DNA of 64,000 nucleotides from JABFRJ01 sp963847145 (GTDB taxonomy: Bacteria > Pseudomonadota > Alphaproteobacteria > Rhizobiales > Hyphomicrobiaceae): contig CAWJYN010000007.1 of NCBI GenBank assembly GCA_963847145.1, forward strand, positions 124,001 through 188,000, in the 5' to 3' direction. The stretch's first letter is position 1. Every line of letters begins with the position of its first letter. The notes under the pieces were generated by a model. That model ran no database searches. It saw only the letters and a program-made list of their open reading frames with translations, and was not told the origin of the DNA. Of the stretch, positions 50,792 through 59,763 are shown piece by piece. Both the position numbers and the translations under genes were made by a program.

Positions 50792-51622
50792 TCACCCCTT
50801 TACGCCGCCCGCTGTCATGCCGCTGACGACGTACTTCTGCACGAACAGATAGAACACCACGGCCGGCACTGTGTAGATGATCGAGATCGACATCACAGTG
50901 TGGATGGGCGTCGACAATTCGCCGACAAAGCCAGCCAGTCCGACCGAGGCTGTTCGCAGGCTTTCGCTGCTGACGAGCGTTTGAGCGAACACGTATTCAT
51001 TCCAACCATGGAAAAAGGCGATCACGGCGGCGGCGGCCAAGGTCGGGGCGATCAGCGGCAGGACAATGCGCCAGACGATGCCCGATTGCGAGCAGCCATC
51101 GATGTGCGCCGCTTCCTCGATCTCCGCCGGGATACCATCGATGGCCCCTTTCAGGATCCACACCACCACGGGCACGGTGAACGCCGTGTTCGCCAGCACC
51201 AGGCCAGTCAGCGTGTTCAACAGCGAGAATTGGCCGAAGATCGCGTAGAGCGGCACCACCAGCATCGCCTCCGGCAGCATCTGGGTTGCAAACAGCGCCA
51301 GGCCCATCACGCCCTTGCCTTTGAACTGGAAACGCGAGAGCGCGTAGGCTGGAAACAAGGCAATACTGATCGACAGCACGGTGGTTCCTGCTGCGACATA
51401 GAGTGAGTTCAAAAGCCATGTCGCGACCGGGATTTTCTCAAAGGCTTCGCGGTAAACGCCAGCTTCACTGAAGGTTGGCCAGAAACGCGGCGTTGACGCA
51501 AACAGCTCGGCTGATGGCGTCAGCGATGTGACGATCATCCAATAGAAGGGAAAACCGGCCAGCAAGAGCAGCATCAGCACGGCGATACTGCGGGCGGCAA
51601 ACGACAGGAAACCGGCTGACAT
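50792..51622 (-). CDS. ABC sugar transporter permease (MalG-like, CUT1)
   Basis: The 276-residue inner-membrane protein has six hydrophobic helices and the cytoplasmic EAA loop EIEEAAHIDGCSQSGIVWRIVLPLIAPT, which contacts the ATPase. It pairs with the MalF-like permease encoded just upstream. The stop of the upstream gene and this start overlap by about one codon region (51622 versus 51627 on the minus strand). Last gene of the set: binding protein, dehydrogenase, permease, permease. Confidence 0.92.
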   Translation of the reverse strand: MSAGFLSFAARSIAVLMLLLLAGFPFYWMIVTSLTPSAELFASTPRFWPTFSEAGVYREAFEKIPVATWLLNSLYVAAGTTVLSISIALFPAYALSRFQFKGKGVMGLALFATQMLPEAMLVVPLYAIFGQFSLLNTLTGLVLANTAFTVPVVVWILKGAIDGIPAEIEEAAHIDGCSQSGIVWRIVLPLIAPTLAAAAVIAFFHGWNEYVFAQTLVSSESLRTASVGLAGFVGELSTPIHTVMSISIIYTVPAVVFYLFVQKYVVSGMTAGGVKG

Positions 51623-51626
51623 CCGT

Positions 51627-52535
51627 TCAAGTCCCCGGGTGTGCGGTGTAGCGCTGGCTGACCCGGTAGTACACAACCGTGATCATCAGCGCGATGGTCA
51701 GACCGACCATGCCAACCGCTGCCGCCGAGCCCAGATCGCGATAGACGAACGCGCGCCGGTACAGTTCGATCACCAGTGTGTTGGTCGCGCCGATCGGCCC
51801 GCCTTGCGTCAACAGCCAGATGAGATCGAAGCGGCGGAGCGACCAGATCGTCACGAACAGCGCCAGCACCATTACTGTCGGCCGGATCGTCGGCCACACG
51901 ACGGCTTTGAAGACGTCAAGCTTGTTGGCGCCGTCGATCTCGGCGGCTTCGCGCAACTCTTTTGGTACCCCTTGCAGTGCGGCCAGAAGCACGACTGATG
52001 AAAATGGAAAGATCTGCCAGATCGTGGTGATCAGAATGGCTGGCAGCGCGTGTTCTGGCGTATCCAGCCAATTCTCGAACGACTGGATGCCAAGCAACTT
52101 CTGGCCGTAGTTGAAGACACCGTACTGGGCGTTGAAGATCCACGTGAAGATCAGTGCGACGGCCACCGGTGGCGCGGCCCATGGCAAGGTCACCAAGGCC
52201 CGCGCGATGCCACGCCCGGCAAATGGACTGTCGAGCAACAGTGCTGCTGCCAGTCCGATGCTGATTGCCAGCACAACGCAGGCGACCGTGTAGATGCCGG
52301 TGATCGCAATGGAGTTGAGAAAGTCGCGCGTGCGGAACAGATCGCGATAATTGTCGAGCCCGACGAACACGTGCGTGCGCGGCGTCAGCAATGACGTCGA
52401 TGTGAAGCTCAGATACAGTTCCTGCAACAGCGGCAGGCCTTGGAACAGCAGCAGATAAATCGACGCCGGTGCGATGAAAAGATACGGCAGCCAGCGCCCC
52501 GCATGCGGCCTGCTTGCGGTCTCGCTTGACGTCAT
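51627..52535 (-). CDS. ABC sugar transporter permease (MalF-like, CUT1)
   Basis: The 302-residue protein starts with PYLFIAPASIYLLLFQGLPLLQELYLSFT, typical of the UgpA/MalF group. It includes the EAA loop ELREAAEIDGANKLDVFKAVVWPTIRPT and a conserved LIWLLTQGGPIGATNTLVIELYRRAF segment. It would form the channel with the MalG-like subunit. The ATG at 52535 is used; the frame stays open upstream across the 3' part of the dehydrogenase gap. No ATP-binding subunit is encoded nearby. Confidence 0.92.
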   Translation of the reverse strand: MTSSETASRPHAGRWLPYLFIAPASIYLLLFQGLPLLQELYLSFTSTSLLTPRTHVFVGLDNYRDLFRTRDFLNSIAITGIYTVACVVLAISIGLAAALLLDSPFAGRGIARALVTLPWAAPPVAVALIFTWIFNAQYGVFNYGQKLLGIQSFENWLDTPEHALPAILITTIWQIFPFSSVVLLAALQGVPKELREAAEIDGANKLDVFKAVVWPTIRPTVMVLALFVTIWSLRRFDLIWLLTQGGPIGATNTLVIELYRRAFVYRDLGSAAAVGMVGLTIALMITVVYYRVSQRYTAHPGT

Positions 52536-52569
52536 GGGCGGCTCGCTCGATCGATAGTGACAGTGATGA

Positions 52570-53556
52570 TCATGGCCCCGCGTTTCCTGGCCGCACGACG
52601 TTGTCGCAAGGTGCGCCCGTTGCCACACGCCGGATGTTGGCGGCGATGGCTTGTTGCCGGCGGCGGATCGTTCCGGCGGTCCAGCCTGACATGTGTGGCG
52701 TCATCAGAACGTTGGACAGCGTGTGGAATGGCAGTGCCGCTGGATGCGGGTTCGGCGTTTCGGGCGACGGATAGCGATACCAGGTGTCGACGATCGCACC
52801 ACCGATTTGGCCCGCTTGAAGCGCCTGATAGAGCGCTGTTTCATCGATCGTGCCGCCACGCCCCACATTGATGATGATGGCGTCCGGGCGCATGGCCGCC
52901 AGCGCTGCGGCATCGACGAGCCCTGCTGTGTCCGGCGTCAGCGGCACGGACACCACGATGATATCCGCACTGCGCATGAAGTCTGGCAAGGCGTCCAAGC
53001 GGAAACTACGATCGACCAGTGGTGTTGGCGCGACTGCGCTGCGGTTGGCAACATGCACGTTGAGTTCAAACGCCTTGGCGCGCTGGGCAATCGCCTTGCC
53101 GATGTGGCCGAAGCCCAAGAGGCCGATGGTCTTGCCGGCTAGTTCGCCGTGGGTCTGGCCGGGTGCACCGGCCCAATAGGTCCAATCGCCTTGCCGTAAG
53201 CGCTGATCCGCATCCACCAAAGGGACAACGCGGCTGAGTAACGCGGCGAAGACATATTCAGCGATCGCCTGTTCATGGCCGAAGCAGTTGCACACAGTTG
53301 TTGCGGGTGGCAGCAGGTCGAAGGCGATGGCGTCGTATCCGGCTGCTGGCAGGTGATACAGCTTGAGATGCTCGGGCCGCGGCAGCGACGCGTCGTACTT
53401 GATGCCGATGATCACATCTGCGTGCGTGAAGGCCTGCCGGTCATCCGCCGACTGCAGCGCATCTGGAACGAAAGTGATGGTGTGCTCCCGGCCAACCGCA
53501 GTCTGGAAGTCCACACCGAATGCGGCAGCATTCTTGCCATGAAAGACGATCTTCAT
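52570..53556 (-). CDS. D-isomer-specific 2-hydroxyacid dehydrogenase
   Basis: The 328-residue enzyme has the NAD-binding GLLGFGHIGKAIAQRAKAF, IIVVSVPLTPDTAGLVDA, the substrate-binding arginine in IINVGRGGTIDE, and a C-terminal His in LMTPHMSGWT. The usual Glu of the D-F-x-x-E-P motif is replaced in the DTWYRYPSPETPNP segment, as in some formate- or phosphonate-type relatives. It reduces a 2-keto acid or oxidises a D-2-hydroxy acid. GAGGA seven bases upstream fixes the start at 53556. It lies between the transporter's binding protein and permease genes. Confidence 0.88.
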   Translation of the reverse strand: MKIVFHGKNAAAFGVDFQTAVGREHTITFVPDALQSADDRQAFTHADVIIGIKYDASLPRPEHLKLYHLPAAGYDAIAFDLLPPATTVCNCFGHEQAIAEYVFAALLSRVVPLVDADQRLRQGDWTYWAGAPGQTHGELAGKTIGLLGFGHIGKAIAQRAKAFELNVHVANRSAVAPTPLVDRSFRLDALPDFMRSADIIVVSVPLTPDTAGLVDAAALAAMRPDAIIINVGRGGTIDETALYQALQAGQIGGAIVDTWYRYPSPETPNPHPAALPFHTLSNVLMTPHMSGWTAGTIRRRQQAIAANIRRVATGAPCDNVVRPGNAGP

Positions 53557-53607
53557 AGGTGCGTCCTCAATCGTCGTGCGGAGCGCTAAAACGCCGGGTG
53601 TGGTGCT

Positions 53608-53692
53608 GGTTGGGTCAAGGCCTTCGCCGCGACCCAGCCCCTCGCCCACGGAGCGAGCAAAGTTGGGTCGCGCTGTAACGCTTGACCCAACC
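53608..53692. repeat. Intergenic palindromic repeat (GGTTGGGTCAAG type)
   Basis: GGTTGGGTCAAGGCC at 53608-53622 pairs with the end TAACGCTTGACCCAACC at 53676-53692, with inner GACCCAG and GTTGGGTCGC. The same ends occur at 61659-61742. It sits in the 147-base gap between the binding-protein and dehydrogenase genes. Confidence 0.65.
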
Positions 53693-53703
53693 TCCTTGTG
53701 CTT

Positions 53704-54951
53704 TCACTTCTTCATACGCGCCAGCGCTGTCTCTTGCGCTTCATCCATGGCCTTTTGCGGATCCATGCCGCCCTGCAGCACTTTCAGCACCTGCTCGATG
53801 ATGATCTGCTGCAACTCCGGTGTTCTGACTTCAAAGCCTTGAACCAGCTGTGGCACGGCATTCGGCGTCTGCTCGTCGTACACCTTGAGCCACGGCTTCT
53901 TGGCGAGATCTTCCGGCTTGCGCGGCACCACGGTCGCGACGCTGGAGGCGCCGAGCAGATCCTGCAGGCTCGCCTGGTTGTCCGGCTGCAAGGTCCACTT
54001 CACGAACGCGAACGCAGCGTCCTTGTGCTTGGTGTTGGCGTTGACTGTCAGCGGCGCGAGGATGAGGCCCTGTGCCCGCGTCGGGAACGGCGATGGCGCC
54101 GCCATGAAGGCGAGGTTCGGTGCCTGCTGATTGAAGATGCCGGCAACGCCGCCATTGTCGACCTGGATGGCGACCTTGTTTTCCCAGAACATGCGGCGGT
54201 AGGTGGCGGCATCCGCGCCCTTGGGGATCGCGCCGCTGTCGTACATTTTTTTGTAGGCCGTGACGCCTTCAACAACCTTCGGGCTGTTGAGGGTCAGCTT
54301 CGTGCCATCGCCCCAGCGGCCGCCGAAGCCGAACACGTAGTTGCACAGATCCTGCCAGAAGCCATTCCGCTCGGCCATCGTTGCGCGGTAGGCGTAGCCG
54401 AAATTGCCGTTGCCGGTCGATGCTTTCGTGACCTCCAGCAACTCGTCGAAGGTCTTCGGTACCTTGCCGTCTTTGATCAGGGCCGGATTGTACATCATGA
54501 CGTAGTTCGAAATCTCGAACGCAATGCCGTAGCGTTTGCCGTTGGCCTTCAAGTAGTCGTTCGGCGCGCTGAATTTGTAGTCGGCGTCCTTGATGTAGTC
54601 ATCGAAGGGCAACAGGCGGCCGGCCGGCACGGCGGCATAGAAATCGATGGTGTCAAAGCGCACGATATCAGGTCCGGCGCCGCCGCCCATCTGTGTGAAG
54701 ACCGTGTTGGCGAAGACCGAGAACGGCATCGCGATGGGCTGCACTTCGATCTTGTCTTGTGACTTGTTGAAGGTCTCGACCCAGGCCTTGAGCCGATCGC
54801 CGCGGCCGGCCTCCGAGAAAGTCACCGCCGCGTAGGTGATCGTTGTTTTGGCCTGCTGTGCGAAAGCCGTCGATGCAACCGTCAATGGTGCGAGCACGGC
54901 TGTGAGTGCGGCGCTGGTCAACAACGCCCTGCGAGATGCCTTGCGCATCAT
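53704..54951 (-). CDS. ABC transporter extracellular solute-binding protein (family 1, sugar type)
   Basis: The 415-residue exported protein begins with a twin-arginine-like signal (KASRRALLTSAALTAVLAPLTVASTAFA). The rest is a SBP_bac_1 fold: FNKSQDKIEVQPIAMPFSVFANTVFTQMGGGAGPDIVRFD, YGIAFEISNYVMMYNPALIKDGKVPKTFDELLEV, FMAAPSPFPTRAQGL. It would deliver a carbohydrate or sugar acid to the MalFG-like permeases. It is first in the minus-strand set. Confidence 0.92.
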   Translation of the reverse strand: MMRKASRRALLTSAALTAVLAPLTVASTAFAQQAKTTITYAAVTFSEAGRGDRLKAWVETFNKSQDKIEVQPIAMPFSVFANTVFTQMGGGAGPDIVRFDTIDFYAAVPAGRLLPFDDYIKDADYKFSAPNDYLKANGKRYGIAFEISNYVMMYNPALIKDGKVPKTFDELLEVTKASTGNGNFGYAYRATMAERNGFWQDLCNYVFGFGGRWGDGTKLTLNSPKVVEGVTAYKKMYDSGAIPKGADAATYRRMFWENKVAIQVDNGGVAGIFNQQAPNLAFMAAPSPFPTRAQGLILAPLTVNANTKHKDAAFAFVKWTLQPDNQASLQDLLGASSVATVVPRKPEDLAKKPWLKVYDEQTPNAVPQLVQGFEVRTPELQQIIIEQVLKVLQGGMDPQKAMDEAQETALARMKK

Positions 54952-55813
54952 GGTCTCCTTTGGGTTTCCCTGGTCTGCTCTGGACGCTTGTGCGCGGTCA
55001 TTGCGCGGCGTGTTCTTGTTTTCAAAGAATGTTGTGATATTTTACCATTTGTCAATCGGCGGTGCGGCAGCGTGGCCGGCCATGGCCGCTGTTCTGCCCG
55101 CTGTTCTGACCGTTGTTCTGGCCGCTTTATCAATGCTTGCGCCGCTGGCGGGTTGCGCGCCTCGGCCGCGGCGCTGGCACACACATCCGTCGCCCCGTTG
55201 AGAGCAGAAGCTGGCTGTTTGGCGTCTCTACAAAAAGGCTGATCGAGCTGAACAGCCATCACACGCTGAGGCGTGGCGTCGCACTTTTTTGTGATTGCTG
55301 CGGCGCCGGTCGCCTAGGCGGGGCGCCGAGATGGCGGCGAGCCCCGTCATCAGCAAGCGACCGCGGTCAAGCGCCATGGGCAGCGCCAGTCATGCTAAAA
55401 AATTGACCCACGCCAGTCGCTTAAGAACGCAACTGCGGTGAGGATCAGGCCGGTTCGCCATTTTCCAGTGACCCGGTACAGGTCGTGCAAGACCGGCCTA
55501 GCGGCGACGGCGCCGAAGCAGTTGAGGACCAGATTAACCATTGGGCGCGGCAAATAGCGTGCAGTGCAGCATGCGCGTGGTTGTAGACAGAGACGAAGTT
55601 TTGTCGCAATTCCAGCGCTCAACGCGTGCGTCCTTCAAGCGCGTCTTAGCATGATGCAGCATGGATGGGCCCGTTTGTGCTGCATCGCAATATGAATTCG
55701 TTAACGATGAATCGTGGTCCAGGTGCCTCCTTCCGCCTGGCTGCGTTAAGAAACCGGCGGCTCATTCGACGCCCGCCTCGCAATTCGGTTCCCCCACCTT
55801 ACGAGATGTTCCT
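54952..55813. other. Long gene-poor region upstream of the ABC importer genes
   Basis: About 860 bases without a well supported gene. An AT-rich island at about 55018-55060 (TGTGATATTTTACCATTTG) stands out and probably holds the importer promoter on the minus strand. A 39-residue ORF at 55082-55201 (plus) ends its hydrophobic part in a lipobox-like LAGC, but has no ribosome-binding site and low-complexity sequence. Other short frames have no recognisable content. Confidence 0.45.
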
Positions 55814-56566
55814 GTGCAGAGTAGTGTTCCAGCCGTGCGCGTGCTTGTCGATTTCGACGGAACGATCGTACCCGGTGATGTCACCGATCATATCATGGCG
55901 TCGTTTGCCGGGCCGCAGTGGCTCGCGCTCGAAGAAGAGTTTCAGGCCGGCCGCCTCGGCGCGCGCGCCTGCATGTCGGCGCAGGTTGATCTGCTGCGCG
56001 CGTCACCGGCCGATATCGCGCGCGCGGTGAACGAAAAGGATGTCGATCCCGGCTTCGTGCCGTTCGTCAATAAGTGCCGCAGCCGGGGCATGGACGTTAC
56101 CATCGTGTCCGACGGCTATGATGTTGCGATCAAGACGATGCTGCAACGAACCGGTCTCGACCTGCCGTTCACGTCCAACCAACTGACTTGGCTGGGAGGC
56201 GACCGCTGGCGTCTTGATTTCCCAAACCGGAGTGCGTCGTGCCGGACGGAAGCTGGCAACTGCAAGTGCCGACAGCTGGCGACGGTTCCGCAGCGAACTG
56301 TGGTGATCGGCGATGGCCGGTCAGATTTCTGCGCCGCATCACGGGCCGATTTTGTGCTGTCGAAAGCGCGGCTGACCGAGCATTGCCGCGCCAAGGGCAT
56401 TCGCCACTGGGCCGTCAGCGGCTTTGACGAGGTGCTGGCGCGTTTCGATGGCTGGGTGGCCGAAGCCTGCAGGCCTGCCGTACGCACCGAACGCGTGCAA
56501 ACCCCGGCGCGCCGCGCCACCAATCCATCTGTTCTTTCAACAACTGAGACAGCGCTGTCCGGCTGA
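55814..56566 (+). CDS. HAD-superfamily phosphatase (subfamily IB, MtnX/SerB-like)
   Basis: The 250-residue protein has motif I VLVDFDGTIVPGD with the nucleophile Asp, motif II VTIVSDGYD, and motif IV VVIGDGRSDFCAA, with a helical cap between. Its order and ALEEEFQAGRLGARACMSAQV segment resemble the MtnX-like HAD-IB group, which dephosphorylates a methionine-salvage intermediate, but specificity is unproved. The start is doubtful: the frame is open from ATG 55661, while a GTG at 55814 gives a normal N-terminus. The last 35 residues look disordered. Confidence 0.75.
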   Translation: MQSSVPAVRVLVDFDGTIVPGDVTDHIMASFAGPQWLALEEEFQAGRLGARACMSAQVDLLRASPADIARAVNEKDVDPGFVPFVNKCRSRGMDVTIVSDGYDVAIKTMLQRTGLDLPFTSNQLTWLGGDRWRLDFPNRSASCRTEAGNCKCRQLATVPQRTVVIGDGRSDFCAASRADFVLSKARLTEHCRAKGIRHWAVSGFDEVLARFDGWVAEACRPAVRTERVQTPARRATNPSVLSTTETALSG

Positions 56567-56619
56567 GCCCCCGCTTTGGCCGCAGCAATCGCACTCTCTA
56601 ATTATCAAGGATCGTCGGC

Positions 56620-57498
56620 GTGACCACGACCATACGTGACAGAAGCTTCTTCCAGGCCGGGTCCAAGACCGGGTTTTTACTTATCCACGGCTTGACCGGT
56701 ACGCCGATCGAACTGCGGTATATCTCTAACGGTTTGTCGCGTGCGGGCTATACCGTCAGCGTCCCGCAGCTGGCTGGGCATTGCGGCACGCTTGAGGATC
56801 TGAAGGCGACGCACTGGCAGGATTGGTATCAGAGTGCCGAAGACGCCCTGCTGGAACTGCGCAAGACGTGCGATCTGGTCATCGTCGGCGGGTTGTCGAT
56901 GGGCGCCGTGATTGCGCTCAAGCTGGCGGCCGAACATCCGGACACGGTCGATGGGTCTGCGCTGTTCGCGCCGACGTTCCGCTTCGATGGTTGGTCTATC
57001 CCCTGGTATGGGCGGCTGTTCGATCTCGTCAACGACCGCTGGACAGCCGATCGGTTTCTGTTCACCGAACGGGAGCCGTACGGCATCAAGAATGTGCGAT
57101 TCCGCGAATTCGTGATGAATGCCATTCACAGCGAGGATAGCTCACAAGCTGGTCTGCCGGGCACACCCGGCCGCTCGCTGCTGGAATTCCGTTACCTCAC
57201 GCAGTCAGTCAACCGCGTGCTTGGACTGATCCGCCAACCAACACTCGTTCTCCATCCTCGCGAGGATGACCGTGCGAGCTTGTCGAACGTCATGCATCTG
57301 CAGAAGCAGCTCGGCGGGCGCGTTACGGCGGTGATCCTCGAAGATTGCTATCACGTCATCACGCTTGATCAGCAGCGCGACGTGGTTCTTGAGGAAACAC
57401 TGGCGTTTGGTGCCAGGCTCGAGCAAGCCGCCATTGCGGCCAAGAAAATTGAAGCCCGGGCTGCTCCGGGGCGCATCGGTGGCATGGCGCGCGGGTGA
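56620..57498 (+). CDS. Alpha/beta hydrolase, Est30/monoacylglycerol-lipase-like carboxylesterase
   Basis: The 292-residue hydrolase has the oxyanion-hole start GFLLIHGLTGTPIELRYI, nucleophile Ser93 in GGLSMGAVIAL, acid residue in LVLHPREDDRAS, and catalytic His in EDCYHVITLDQQRD. This pattern matches the YvaK/Est30 carboxylesterase group acting on short- to medium-chain esters. The start is a GTG at 56620. A strong terminator follows. It lies 53 bases after the HAD gene, possibly co-transcribed. Confidence 0.9.
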   Translation: MTTTIRDRSFFQAGSKTGFLLIHGLTGTPIELRYISNGLSRAGYTVSVPQLAGHCGTLEDLKATHWQDWYQSAEDALLELRKTCDLVIVGGLSMGAVIALKLAAEHPDTVDGSALFAPTFRFDGWSIPWYGRLFDLVNDRWTADRFLFTEREPYGIKNVRFREFVMNAIHSEDSSQAGLPGTPGRSLLEFRYLTQSVNRVLGLIRQPTLVLHPREDDRASLSNVMHLQKQLGGRVTAVILEDCYHVITLDQQRDVVLEETLAFGARLEQAAIAAKKIEARAAPGRIGGMARG

Positions 57499-57524
57499 CG
57501 GCTGGCTTCATCATCGCATTCAAA

Positions 57525-57552
57525 AAAAAGCGAGCTTTTCAGCCCGCTTTTT
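57525..57552 (+). terminator. Intrinsic terminator after the esterase gene
   Basis: AAAAAGCG at 57525-57532 pairs with CGCTTTTT at 57545-57552 around a 12-base loop. It ends in a T run on the plus strand and in an A/T run on the other strand, so it may serve both convergent genes. Confidence 0.8.
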
Positions 57553-57568
57553 CCGGATCTGCAGCTGA

Positions 57569-58138
57569 TCAGACCCGCGCCGGTCCGCAGCGGGCCAGAT
57601 CAGCCGGCGCCCGCGTCCAGGTAAACTGCTCGCCCATGAATTTCAGACCGAGGTAGCCGAGCACACTCAGCTCGTTGGGAGAAAGCAACTTCACCTCAGC
57701 GTCGAAGCTTTGGCCTTCCTCTGGATTGTAGATGGAGCCAGCACCCCACACAAAGCCGAGTTTCGCGCGGCCCTGCTGGGCGAGATTAACGAGGATCTGG
57801 GTGCCGCACATGGGCTTGCCGCGGCGCGCTGGATCAGGATTATTGGCGTCGACAACGGGCTTGCCGCTACGGCTGAGCGGATCTTTCACCCAATACACGT
57901 AGCCGCAAAGCCGGTTGCCGCACGGCATGATCTCTATCGCGCCACGCTTGGTGTGATCGACCCACACGCCAACAACATCGGGTTCGCCGGTGGCTGGTGT
58001 CACCGCCGTGGCGGGTGCGGCTTTGGGCTGCTGGGCCAGTGCTGGACCGGTTGCCAGCACTGCAGATGCGAGCACGAGCGCGCGCACGCTGTTGCGGACG
58101 GCATCAGAGCCTTGGAACCGTGATATCGAGTGGGTCAT
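57569..58138 (-). CDS. Exported DUF2147 family protein
   Basis: The 189-residue protein has a signal peptide (NSVRALVLASAVLATGPALAQQ) and a DUF2147 domain: VVGVWVDHTKRGAIEIMPCGNRLCGYVYWVKD, then CGTQILVNL, YNPEEGQSFDAEVKLLSPNELSVLGYLGLKFMGE and FTWTRAP. The family adopts a lipocalin-like small beta-barrel and is periplasmic; its ligand is not established. The ATG at 58138 is used since upstream residues lack a signal. It is convergent with the esterase. Confidence 0.88.
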   Translation of the reverse strand: MTHSISRFQGSDAVRNSVRALVLASAVLATGPALAQQPKAAPATAVTPATGEPDVVGVWVDHTKRGAIEIMPCGNRLCGYVYWVKDPLSRSGKPVVDANNPDPARRGKPMCGTQILVNLAQQGRAKLGFVWGAGSIYNPEEGQSFDAEVKLLSPNELSVLGYLGLKFMGEQFTWTRAPADLARCGPARV

Positions 58139-58629
58139 GGTGAATATCCTCGCTGGCTCTAAAATGGCCAACAAAACTTGGACACAATGAGGCGGTATCT
58201 GGCTTTGAATGCGGCAATTTCGAGGCCTGGAAACTCCGACGGTACAGTTCGCGGTTGATATGGCGCGCGGACAGTCGAATACCTCCCGGCTTTGATGCAC
58301 TATCATGGTGCCGATGCACAATCGCGCTGATGATGCATGATGAATTGCACGTTTGGCCCCGCATTTACGTTAGTGACGCTCTGCTGCACGCAACGACGAG
58401 AAATCCGCTATACGTCATGTGCTGCAGAACCGCCGGGCGAATATCGCACTTCCGCGCGTATGCGCCGCACGGGTGCGGCGGTTCTACGGATTGTAACAGC
58501 TGCCACCGAGGACTAGGTCGTTACTGAGATTAACATCTTGGCGTGATATTCAGGTTTTTGAAGTACGCGGCTGATAATGATCTGACGGCTTTTGGCGGCT
58601 TGCTGACTGGTTAACAAAGTTCGAGTTCT
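58139..58629. other. Intergenic region upstream of the DevCA-like exporter
   Basis: A 490-base divergent gap with no supported gene. It contains a strong hairpin at 58463-58480 (CGCCGCAC/GTGCGGCG) nested in a GAACCGCC/GGCGGTTC inverted repeat, and relatively AT-rich stretches around 58320-58420 and 58530-58620 that could hold the promoters of both genes. Confidence 0.45.
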
Positions 58630-59763
58630 ATGACCCTGCTTCTGGCTTTCCGAAATCTGGTGCATGACCGTGTGCGGCTTGCTGTCACTCTGATCGGTAT
58701 TTTGTTCGCTATCGTGCTGATCGCGGTGCAGCTCGGTCTTTATCTCGGTGCGTGCCACATGATCGCATCCACCATCGAACGCGCCAATGGCGACGTTTGG
58801 ATCATGGCATACGGCAACAAAAATTTCGAAGAAGCGCAGCCGATCAATCAGCGCGCACGGTTCACGGCGCTGGCGACGCCGGGTGTCGTGGCTGCGGTGC
58901 CCATTATCACCTCGTTTTCGGATTGGAAGAAGCCGGATGGTGGCAGCACGACGTCTGTGCTGGTTGGATCCGATGCTGCTGATGGCGGTCTGGCGCCGTG
59001 GAACATCATTCAAGGGGACGTCACCGATCTTGGTGCACGCGATGCGGTGATCATCGATCGCACTTATCTCGAAGACTTTGGCGTGGCAGGCGTTGGCGCG
59101 ACGGCGCAGGTCAACGGCGGCCGCGTGCGCGTCGTTGGGCTGACGGACGGCATCCGCTCGTTCACGACCACACCGTTCATTTTCACGACGCTGACGCGGG
59201 CGCGTGCGCTGCTGCAACTTGGCCCAGACCAGATCAGCTACGTGCTGGTCAAAGTGGCGCCCGGTGTTGCGCCTGAAGGTGTGCGCGCGGCGATCCAGGC
59301 ACAGTTGCCCGATGAGCAGGTGCTGACGAAAGCGGAGTTCCGCTCGCGCAGCCTCAATCACTGGCTGCTGGCGACGGGGGCTGGCGTTGCGCTCATCGGT
59401 GGTGCCATCCTCGGGCTGATCGTGGGAACTGTCATCGTCGCACAAACGTTATATTCGTCGACCAAGGATCACCTCAACGAGTTCGCTACGCTGCGCGCGC
59501 TCGGCTCGTCGAAGAACTACATCTACAAGGTTATCCTGTCGCAAGCGGCACTGTCGGCGGCGCTCGGTTACGTGCTCGGGATGATCATTGCGATCGCGAT
59601 CGTGCTGACCGTGCAGCGCATGGAACTGCCACTGCTCATTGTGATGACGCCAGAGCTGGCAGCGTTGTTGTTCGGCCTTACGCTCTTCATGTGTACTGTG
59701 TCGGCGATCGCGGCGATCAGCAAAGTGACGCGGATCGATCCAGCCATGGTGTTCAACCGATGA
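58630..59763 (+). CDS. ABC exporter permease, DevC/FtsX-type
   Basis: The 377-residue protein has an N-terminal helix (LAVTLIGILFAIVLIAVQLGLYLG), a roughly 220-residue periplasmic domain with GDVWIMAYGNKNFEEAQPI, and three C-terminal helices in an FtsX domain ending SKVTRIDPAMVFNR. The order matches DevC of cyanobacterial DevBCA glycolipid exporters and MacB-like systems. The next gene begins in its stop codon (ATGA at 59760-59763). Confidence 0.88.
   Translation: MTLLLAFRNLVHDRVRLAVTLIGILFAIVLIAVQLGLYLGACHMIASTIERANGDVWIMAYGNKNFEEAQPINQRARFTALATPGVVAAVPIITSFSDWKKPDGGSTTSVLVGSDAADGGLAPWNIIQGDVTDLGARDAVIIDRTYLEDFGVAGVGATAQVNGGRVRVVGLTDGIRSFTTTPFIFTTLTRARALLQLGPDQISYVLVKVAPGVAPEGVRAAIQAQLPDEQVLTKAEFRSRSLNHWLLATGAGVALIGGAILGLIVGTVIVAQTLYSSTKDHLNEFATLRALGSSKNYIYKVILSQAALSAALGYVLGMIIAIAIVLTVQRMELPLLIVMTPELAALLFGLTLFMCTVSAIAAISKVTRIDPAMVFNR

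Noticed and set aside
55082..55201. 39-residue ORF with lipobox-like LAGC
   Set aside because: No ribosome-binding site, repetitive GCTGTTCTG-type sequence and no known family; too little to call a gene.
55395..55622. 75-codon minus-strand ORF with a hydrophobic end
   Set aside because: No start signal, no conserved pattern, and base composition like the surrounding intergenic DNA.
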